From NCBI GenBank assembly GCA_900757385.1, contig CAAENO010000081.1, positions 1-12,332 of the forward strand: a stretch of 12,332 nucleotides of DNA, written 5' to 3'. Origin of the DNA: an uncultured Collinsella sp. Its GTDB lineage: Bacteria > Actinomycetota > Coriobacteriia > Coriobacteriales > Coriobacteriaceae. A program made the position numbers and the translations under genes. Under the pieces are notes generated by a model that did no database searches, had not been told where the DNA came from, and saw only the letters and a program-made list of their open reading frames with translations. Below are positions 1 to 4,212 of the stretch, piece after piece (position 1 is the first letter of the stretch; each line of letters begins with the position of its first letter).

Positions 1-942
1 CAGCGCGTCGATGACGTTGCCCTTGGTGGCGGCGTTGATGGCAAAGACCGCCGGCGCCATAACGAGCATGAGGCGCACGAGCAGCATGGAGACGCTCGAG
101 ACGCCGCGGTCAAACGCGCTCTTCTCGCCGCGCCCGTTGAGCATCTTGGCGATGCCGCCCAGGTAGGTGTCCGAGCCGGTGGCAACGACAAGCGCCATGG
201 CGGTGCCGTTTTGCACGGAGGTGCCGGTAAAGACGATGTTCTTGCAGGCAGAGAGTGGTAGCGCGGAGCCGTCGGCACCCTCGACGACGGTGATGGCAGC
301 GGTCTTCTCGACGGCCTCGCTCTCGCCGGTGAGTGCGGACTCGATCACAAACAGGTCGCGCGCGGTGATGATGCGGGCATCTGCCGGCACCATGTCGCCG
401 GCAGAGAGGCGGATTACATCGCCGGGGACGAGCTCGTCGAAGGGGATCTCGACGCGCTCGCCGTCGCGCAGGGCACAGCAGGTGTTGGAGACCAGGTCCT
501 TAAGGGCCTCGGCCGCATTGCCGCTGCGGGCTTCCTGGATAAACTTCATGCCGCCCGATACCAGCAGCATGATGCCGATGACGATGACCGTGGAGGGGTC
601 ACGCTGCAGCTCGGGCACGGCGAGCACGTCGATGTAGAGCGAGACCAGTGCGAGGGCGGCGAGGATGCCAGCGAAGGGATCGACGAACGCGTCGGCGATG
701 CGGCGGGCGAGCGTCTTGGTCGGCGCTTCGATGGTGTTGGGGCCGACGGCGCTCAGGCGCTCGGCGGCGTGCTCGGCGGTGAGGCCGTCGGCTGTGGCGT
801 CGAGCAGCACGAGGGCATCCTCGGCGCTATGGGTGGCGGCGAATATGGTGTTCTTGGACATGCCGGTATGAGCGGCGGGGCGCGCCGTGCGGCGGCGCTT
901 GGAGATGGCTTCGAGTACCGTGGCGGTTTTGAGCATCAGCAT
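1..942 (-). CDS. mgtA: Magnesium-translocating P-type ATPase (MgtA/MgtB type), N-terminal part
   Basis: This is an inner-membrane P-type ATPase that would import Mg2+ using ATP. Only the first 314 residues are in the window; the frame runs off the left edge, so the phosphorylated DKTGT site and the nucleotide-binding domain are not visible. Visible parts, in order, are a basic N-terminal tail, a cation-ATPase N-terminal domain (about 45-85, with VGPNTIEAP), a first membrane hairpin (about 88-130), and the actuator domain (about 140-270) with PGDVIRLSAGDMVPADAR at 173-190 and the dephosphorylation motif TGES at 205-208. A third membrane segment follows, with VSSVSMLLVRLMLVMAPAVF at 281-300. 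The SVSxLLxRxMLVM stretch followed by NxxTKG is what I associate with the MgtA/MgtB subfamily rather than Ca2+ ATPases. The start at 942 is set by AAGGAGG at 954-948, 5 nt upstream. The family call is strong; the symbol is by subfamily resemblance. Confidence 0.9.
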   Translation of the reverse strand, partial: MLMLKTATVLEAISKRRRTARPAAHTGMSKNTIFAATHSAEDALVLLDATADGLTAEHAAERLSAVGPNTIEAPTKTLARRIADAFVDPFAGILAALALVSLYIDVLAVPELQRDPSTVIVIGIMLLVSGGMKFIQEARSGNAAEALKDLVSNTCCALRDGERVEIPFDELVPGDVIRLSAGDMVPADARIITARDLFVIESALTGESEAVEKTAAITVVEGADGSALPLSACKNIVFTGTSVQNGTAMALVVATGSDTYLGGIAKMLNGRGEKSAFDRGVSSVSMLLVRLMLVMAPAVFAINAATKGNVIDAL

Positions 943-1024
943 AGGGTCCTCCTTGTTGAAGGGAGTTAGCGTACGTGTCGTATTTGCTTCAAAAAACCTA
1001 GATGTCGCTCACGTCATGCTCACG

Positions 1025-1061
1025 AACCACCACAAAGGGGACAGGCACCTTTGTGGTGGTT
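1025..1061. repeat. GGGGAC-containing perfect hairpin
   Basis: A 14-bp perfect inverted repeat (1025-1038 against 1048-1061) closes a 9-nt loop. The motif GGGGACAGGCACC spans the top of the stem and the loop. The same GGGGAC core recurs at 2242, 2269, 11197 and 11225, so this looks like a member of a REP-type palindrome family. It lies in the mgtA leader, between the small ORF and the mgtA start. On the plus strand it is followed by TTTT, but no plus-strand gene precedes it, so I do not call it a terminator. Confidence 0.75.
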
Positions 1062-1082
1062 TTGACGATCGGCTATTGGCAC

Positions 1083-1154
1083 TTATGCGTGTGCGGAATC
1101 CTCGCGGCGTGCCGAGGACGACATGCAGGTTTTTCGACTATGACTGCCTTCCAT
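1083..1154 (-). CDS. Possible 23-residue leader peptide upstream of mgtA
   Basis: This is a short frame of 23 codons plus a stop, beginning MEGSHSRKTC and ending REDSAHA. The case rests on translation signals: AAGGAGGTG lies just upstream (AAGGAGG at 1167-1161, 6 nt from the ATG), one of the strongest ribosome binding sites in the window. A promoter with a perfect -35 lies about 70-95 nt further upstream in the same orientation. The peptide is hydrophilic, rich in Ser and Arg, and has no membrane segment or signal. It ends 140 nt before mgtA, and a strong hairpin lies between them. That layout would suit a regulatory leader peptide, as known in other bacteria for Mg2+ transporters, but it is not proline-rich like the enterobacterial MgtL. 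It could instead be a small protein unrelated to mgtA, or part of a dispersed repeat. I do not recognise the sequence. Confidence 0.4.
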   Translation of the reverse strand: MEGSHSRKTCMSSSARREDSAHA

Positions 1155-1220
1155 GGCACACCTCCTTAAGGCCGGGCGCGGCGCGCTTTGGGTATCTCGT
1201 ACCCGTTACAATCCGCCCGT

Positions 1221-1249
1221 ATTCTTGATGAGGGGGTTTGCCGTGTCAA
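1221..1249 (-). promoter_or_regulatory. Sigma-70 type promoter for the small ORF and mgtA
   Basis: On the minus strand a perfect -35 TTGACA (1249-1244) is followed, after 17 nt, by AAGAAT (1226-1221), which matches four of six bases of the -10 consensus. Transcription would begin near 1214 and read through the small ORF at 1154 into mgtA at 942, giving a leader of about 270 nt. A 6-bp inverted repeat (1233-1238 with 1248-1253) overlaps the -35, and GGGTA/TACCC (1190-1194 with 1200-1204) forms a hairpin early in the transcript. I saw no conserved M-box (ykoK) riboswitch sequence in this leader. No convincing plus-strand promoter for pyrE was found in 1155-1378. Confidence 0.5.
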
Positions 1250-1378
1250 CCCCAATGTTTGGAAAACCATTGCCCCTGACAAAGCCTTTACAGAATGCCG
1301 AGGCCCCAAAGCGCGCCCGCAACGCGCCCTGCCTGCGCTAAACTGGAAGGCACGTACGCGATTACGAGAGGAGCCCGC

Positions 1379-2059
1379 ATGGAGGCTTACAAGCAAGAGT
1401 TCATCAAGTTCATGGTTGAGTCCGACGTTCTTAAATTCGGCAGCTTTACGCTCAAGAGCGGCCGTCAGTCCCCGTTCTTTATGAACGCCGGCGCCTATGT
1501 GACGGGCTATCAGCTCAAGAAGCTGGGCGAGTATTACGCCCAGGCCATCCACGATAACTTTGGCGACGACTTTGACGTGCTGTTTGGACCGGCCTACAAG
1601 GGTATTCCGCTGGCCGTCGTGACCGCAATTGCCTACCACGAGCTGTACGGCAAGGAGGTCAAGTACTGCTGCGATCGCAAGGAGGCCAAGGACCACGGCG
1701 CTGACAAGGGCAACCTGCTGGGCTACGAGCCCCAGGACGGCGACCGCGTGGTCATGGTCGAGGACGTCACCACCAGCGGTAAGTCCATCGACGAGACCTA
1801 TCCCAAGGTCAAGGCTGCTGCCGATGTCGAGATCAAGGGCCTCATCGTGTCCCTCAACCGCATGGAGGTCGGCAAGGGTGGCGTGACCACCGCGCAGAAG
1901 GAGATCGAGGCCAAGTACGGTTTCCCCGTCGCGAGCATCGTCTCCATGGCCGAGGTCGTCGAGACCCTCTACAACCACGAGATCGACGGCAAAGTCGTCA
2001 TCGACGACGAGCTCAAGACCGCTATCGACGCCTACTACGAGCAGTACGGAGCTCGTTAG
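1379..2059 (+). CDS. pyrE: Orotate phosphoribosyltransferase
   Basis: This cytoplasmic enzyme joins orotate to PRPP, giving orotidine 5'-monophosphate in de novo pyrimidine synthesis. The 226-residue product has the type I phosphoribosyltransferase fold. LKSGRQSPFFMNAG (26-38) fits the orotate-binding N-terminal part, GPAYKGIPLA (70-79) is typical of PyrE, the flexible catalytic loop RKEAKDHGADKGNLLG is at 100-115, and the PRPP motif VVMVEDVTTSGKS is at 124-136. Length is normal for the family. The start at 1379 is set by AGGAG at 1369-1373 with a 5-nt spacer; an in-frame ATG at 1295 lacks a ribosome binding site and would add an atypical tail. No other pyrimidine gene is adjacent. The stop codon (2057-2059) overlaps the first bases of a structured repeat element. 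Confidence 0.97.
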   Translation: MEAYKQEFIKFMVESDVLKFGSFTLKSGRQSPFFMNAGAYVTGYQLKKLGEYYAQAIHDNFGDDFDVLFGPAYKGIPLAVVTAIAYHELYGKEVKYCCDRKEAKDHGADKGNLLGYEPQDGDRVVMVEDVTTSGKSIDETYPKVKAAADVEIKGLIVSLNRMEVGKGGVTTAQKEIEAKYGFPVASIVSMAEVVETLYNHEIDGKVVIDDELKTAIDAYYEQYGAR

Positions 2060-2240
2060 TTACGGCGTTTTACCAAACGCCGTAACTGCTCGACGCTGCA
2101 AACCCGCCAGAGCGGCAATCTGCCTTTCAACTTCCGCGGCATGACCAGAAGGTCAATGCCGCCTCGTTTCAAGGCACCTTGCTCGCTCTGGCGGGTTTTC
2201 GCTGTCGCTACCAAAACATCGGCGTTGCCGTGGTAGTCAT
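2058..2240 (+). repeat. Structured intergenic repeat element, copy 1
   Basis: This is a three-hairpin element found again at 11001-11182. Hairpin 1 is a perfect 13-bp stem (2058-2070 with 2075-2087) and TACC loop; these 30 nt are identical in the other copy. A linker GCTCGACGCTGC follows. Hairpin 2 is long: outer stem 2101-2118 with 2179-2197 (one bulged T at 2183), a middle TGCCTT/AAGGCA pairing (2121-2126 with 2171-2176), and an apical stem GCGGCAT/ATGCCGC (2136-2142 with 2156-2162) capped by GACC-AGAA-GGTC. Hairpin 3 pairs CTACC (2208-2212) with GGTAG (2232-2236) around GGC-GTT-GCC. The outer stem differs in sequence from copy 2 but keeps its pairing. No protein frame or T-tract is evident. 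It starts inside the pyrE stop codon, so it would form the mRNA 3' end if transcribed. Confidence 0.9.
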
Positions 2241-2293
2241 TGGGGACAGACATAAATGAGTAGTCGTTGGGGACGTTCTTAAATGACTACTCA
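2241..2293. repeat. Double GGGGAC REP-like palindrome
   Basis: TTGGGGACAGACATAAATGA and TTGGGGACGTTCTTAAATGA follow each other 27 nt apart, so the unit GGGGACnnnc/tnTAAATGA is tandemly repeated. A 9-bp inverted repeat (2257-2265 with 2285-2293, TGAGTAGTC/GACTACTCA) encloses the second unit. Copy 2 of the structured element is also followed by two GGGGAC units, so the two repeats appear to travel together. Confidence 0.75.
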
Positions 2294-2296
2294 GGA

Positions 2297-2321
2297 TGAG
2301 CGTCCAAAATCCGCGCTCGTT
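2297..2321. repeat. AACGAGCG-type short palindrome, left of the HTH gene
   Basis: This 25-nt sequence starts TGAGCGTCC and ends GCGCTCGTT, with GAGCG (2298-2302) and CGCTC (2314-2318) as arms. A near-identical sequence with the same orientation lies at 3165-3190 on the other side of the HTH-desulfoferrodoxin gene, and a longer relative with the same ends lies at 3092-3161. Confidence 0.65.
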
Positions 2322-2349
2322 CGATTGGCGCATGTCTACGCAGCGTAGG

Positions 2350-2395
2350 TTGTCGAGCCTGGCCTTCAAATGGATACTGACTGTCGAACCGGTTC
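2350..2395 (+). promoter_or_regulatory. Candidate promoter and operator of the HTH-desulfoferrodoxin gene
   Basis: TTGTCG (2350-2355) and GATACT (2373-2378) are spaced by 17 nt, each with four of six consensus bases. The predicted start near 2385 falls on a perfect 10-bp palindrome GAACCGGTTC (2386-2395), a plausible operator for an autoregulating XRE protein. If correct, translation cannot begin at the in-frame ATG at 2370, which lies in the promoter. The hexamers are weak matches, so this is tentative. A CTACG/CGTAG hairpin lies just upstream (2336-2348). Confidence 0.35.
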
Positions 2396-2426
2396 ACTCC
2401 ATTTCTTCAATTTGATTGGACAGCCC

Positions 2427-3047
2427 ATGAACCAGACACGGCAAACCAATGCCTCCCATACTTTTTTGGCAGCGCATGCCATTAAGCAGCTGCGCGAAGA
2501 GCGCGGCCTCACCCAGCGCGCCCTGGCGGAAAGCCTTGGTGTGACCGATAAAGCCGTCAGCAAGTGGGAATCCGGCCGCGGCCTTCCCGACATTTCCCTC
2601 GTTGAGCCTTTGGCCCAGAGACTCGGCATAAGCGTGGCTGAGCTTTTGGCTGGTGACATTCGGGCCAACGCCAACCGTGCAGGCAATATGCTCAAAGGCG
2701 TCTTTTACGTTTGCCCTATCTGCGGAAACGTTGTGCACGCGCTCGGAGAAGGCAGCTTTAGCTGCTGTGGCTCCACGATGTTTCCCCAGGAGGCCGAAGA
2801 GCCGGACGCGGACCACGCCTTTTCCATCGAGCGCATCGAGGACGATTGGTACGTCACGCTCGATCATCCCATGACCAAGGATCACTACATTAGCTTTGTG
2901 GCATATGCGACTATGGACGGCGTCTGCTTTAAGAAGCTCTATCCAGAGCAATCGGTGCAGCCGCGCTTCCATATTACCGGGCGCGGCAGGATATATCTTT
3001 ACTGCAACCAACACGGGCTCTTTACGTCGCTGACGCCTCGCAAATAA
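2427..3047 (+). CDS. XRE-type HTH regulator fused to a desulfoferrodoxin-like domain
   Basis: The 206-residue protein joins three parts. Residues 18-73 are an XRE helix-turn-helix (IKQLREERGLTQRALAESLG, then VTDKAVSKWESGRGLPD). Residues 94-118 resemble a desulforedoxin centre, CPICGN then CCGSTM, giving Cys96, Cys99, Cys113 and Cys114 as likely iron or zinc ligands. Residues 128-200 resemble the catalytic domain of superoxide reductase, with His130, His147 (DHPMT), His153 (DHYI), Cys193 and His196 (YCNQHG) matching the four-His one-Cys iron site. The Glu-Lys pair that precedes the first His in active enzymes (EKHVP) is Ala-Asp here (ADHAF), so a sensor of superoxide or iron state seems likelier than an efficient enzyme; that is inference. 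The start is set to 2427, although its ribosome binding site is poor; 2370 overlaps a candidate promoter. The gene stands alone between palindromes. Confidence 0.85.
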   Translation: MNQTRQTNASHTFLAAHAIKQLREERGLTQRALAESLGVTDKAVSKWESGRGLPDISLVEPLAQRLGISVAELLAGDIRANANRAGNMLKGVFYVCPICGNVVHALGEGSFSCCGSTMFPQEAEEPDADHAFSIERIEDDWYVTLDHPMTKDHYISFVAYATMDGVCFKKLYPEQSVQPRFHITGRGRIYLYCNQHGLFTSLTPRK

Positions 3048-3091
3048 CGGCTGTCTATCCGCCCTCCTCATGCGTTTCCCAGGGGACCCAA

Positions 3092-3161
3092 AATGAGCGT
3101 GGATAATCTCCCGGTTTTGGCCTGTGTGCGGGCTCAAAGTGGGAGATTATCCACGCTCGTT
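3092..3161. repeat. 21-bp inverted repeat between convergent genes
   Basis: Arms 3092-3112 and 3141-3161 pair over 21 bp with one G-T pair and enclose a 28-nt loop. The arms read GAGCGTGGATAATCTCCC and its complement, with the AACGAGCG end shared with the short palindromes at 2297 and 3165. It sits between the convergent HTH and RpiR genes and could act as a two-way terminator, although neither side has a real T-tract. The loop contains TGTGCGGGCTCAA, also found at 4158-4170. Confidence 0.8.
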
Positions 3162-3164
3162 ATT

Positions 3165-3190
3165 TGAGTGTCCAATAATCCTCGCTCGTT
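3165..3190. repeat. AACGAGCG-type short palindrome, right of the HTH gene
   Basis: This 26-nt sequence matches the one at 2297-2321 apart from a few substitutions and one extra base, in the same orientation. It ends one base before the RpiR stop codon. Together the two copies bracket the HTH-desulfoferrodoxin gene as short direct repeats about 870 bp apart. Confidence 0.65.
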
Positions 3191-3191
3191 G

Positions 3192-4046
3192 TTACTTGAG
3201 TCCGGGGAGGCGGGTGTAGGGGAACGAGCGCTCTAAGAACTCGGAGCAGCGGGCGTAATCTTTGGCAAAGTAGCTGCTATAGAGCGAATCGAGTACGTAT
3301 TGCACGGCGATATGGCTGGCGAATTGCGTGATGCGGTGCGTCATGCTCTCGTGGTCGCTTACCGTGAGATAGGCGGCAAAGCCGGGGTGAATGCGGGCAC
3401 AGTACGGCGTGCCGATGACGATGACCGGGACATGTCGACTGCTAAGGATCGGCAAGATCTCCTTGAGGTTGGGGGCAAGGCCGCTGTAGGAGATGACGAT
3501 TGCCACATGGTCGGGACCCGAGGCGAGCGCCGTGCGCACCTGCGCCTCGACGCTGTCGTGGCACGTCGCGCTTTTGCCGGCGGAAAGCAGGCGATCGCGG
3601 AACATTCCCGCTGGATACAGGTTATGCGAGCCCGTGTAGATGTCCACGGTGCCGGCGCGCATGATGAGCTTGGCGGCGTGGTCGAGCTGTGCAGGGTCGA
3701 GCAGCTCCTGCGTTTCGGCCAAGGTGGTCTGGTAGAGCCCCTCCATGCGCTCCATCACCTGCGCAGGGGCGGAGGTGGCATCGAAGGGAAAGTTGATGTC
3801 CACGTCGCGCCGGTTGCCCGCCTCGGTCGCCTGGCGGATGAGCTCGACCTTGAGGTCTTTGAATCCCTCGAGGCCGAGCTTTTTGCAAAAGCGGTGCACG
3901 CTCGCGACCGAAACGTTGGCGCACGCGGCAAATTCCTTAATGGAAAGCCCGCGCACATCCTCGCCCATGGCGAGGGCCGTTCGCCCAAGTTGTTGCTCGG
4001 TGGGGGTGAGGCTTTTGCCCTGCGTGATCTTTCGCCTGATATCCAT
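3192..4046 (-). CDS. MurR/RpiR family transcriptional regulator (HTH plus SIS domain)
   Basis: This is a 284-residue cytoplasmic regulator of the RpiR family, whose members bind DNA through an N-terminal HTH and sense sugar phosphates through a C-terminal SIS (sugar isomerase) domain. The HTH covers about 1-77, with SIKEFAACANVSVASVHRFC at 35-54 as the helix-turn-helix. The SIS domain covers about 120-260, with DIYTGSHN at 135-142 and the Ser-rich phosphate-binding turn ISYSGLAPN at 185-193. Length is typical. The start at 4046 has AGGAG at 4055-4051, with a 4-nt spacer. It lies downstream of the large hydrolase on the same strand, separated by 166 bp that contain repeats, so it may have its own promoter. 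Its likely targets are the sugar genes in 4213-10204, but the effector cannot be read from the sequence. Confidence 0.92.
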   Translation of the reverse strand: MDIRRKITQGKSLTPTEQQLGRTALAMGEDVRGLSIKEFAACANVSVASVHRFCKKLGLEGFKDLKVELIRQATEAGNRRDVDINFPFDATSAPAQVMERMEGLYQTTLAETQELLDPAQLDHAAKLIMRAGTVDIYTGSHNLYPAGMFRDRLLSAGKSATCHDSVEAQVRTALASGPDHVAIVISYSGLAPNLKEILPILSSRHVPVIVIGTPYCARIHPGFAAYLTVSDHESMTHRITQFASHIAVQYVLDSLYSSYFAKDYARCSEFLERSFPYTRLPGLK

Positions 4047-4068
4047 ATGGCTCCTATGCGTTTGCGTC

Positions 4069-4093
4069 GCGATAAACCAATCATAGCGATAAA
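4069..4093. promoter_or_regulatory. Direct repeat GCGATAAA upstream of the RpiR gene
   Basis: GCGATAAA occurs at 4069-4076 and 4086-4093, start points 17 bp apart, within 50 bp upstream of the RpiR start in an otherwise AT-rich stretch. This could be an autoregulatory site or part of the promoter region. RpiR proteins more often bind inverted repeats, so this is weak. Confidence 0.25.
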
Positions 4094-4120
4094 TAAAACG
4101 TTCGGCTTGGCTGGGAGTTT

Positions 4121-4196
4121 TGGTCCGCCGGTCTATGAACGACGGACCGCTCGACGCTGTGCGGGCTCAACATAGGGGCGCTGTCCTTGTTGGGCC
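4121..4196 (+). repeat. Possible divergent, shortened copy of the structured element
   Basis: A hairpin (GGTCCG at 4122-4127 with CGGACC at 4143-4148, continued by CG/CG past one mismatch) is followed directly by GCTCGACGCTGT (4149-4160), which matches the linker of the two full copies at 11 of 12 bases. A second hairpin then forms from GGCTCAACA (4164-4172) and TGTTGGGCC (4188-4196). Order and linker match the full element, but hairpin sequences and length differ. It lies between the RpiR start and the 3' end of the large hydrolase gene. Confidence 0.45.
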
Positions 4197-4212
4197 GTTT
4201 GCGCCCGGGGCG

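Noticed and set aside
1048..1064. An intrinsic terminator on the plus strand ending in TTTT
   Set aside because: No plus-strand gene precedes it, the T-tract is short, and the GGGGAC core fits the repeat family better.
943..1220. An M-box Mg2+ riboswitch in the mgtA leader
   Set aside because: I looked for the conserved M-box sequence blocks on the minus strand and did not see them; the leader holds a small ORF and a GGGGAC hairpin instead.
2058..2240. An integron attC site
   Set aside because: It is folded and lies after a gene, but I see no attC core sites, no integrase and no cassette series; the two copies are 9 kb apart with ordinary genes between.
2370..2426. An earlier start for the HTH-desulfoferrodoxin gene
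   Set aside because: The extra 19 residues add nothing to the HTH domain, there is no ribosome binding site, and the stretch overlaps a candidate promoter and operator.
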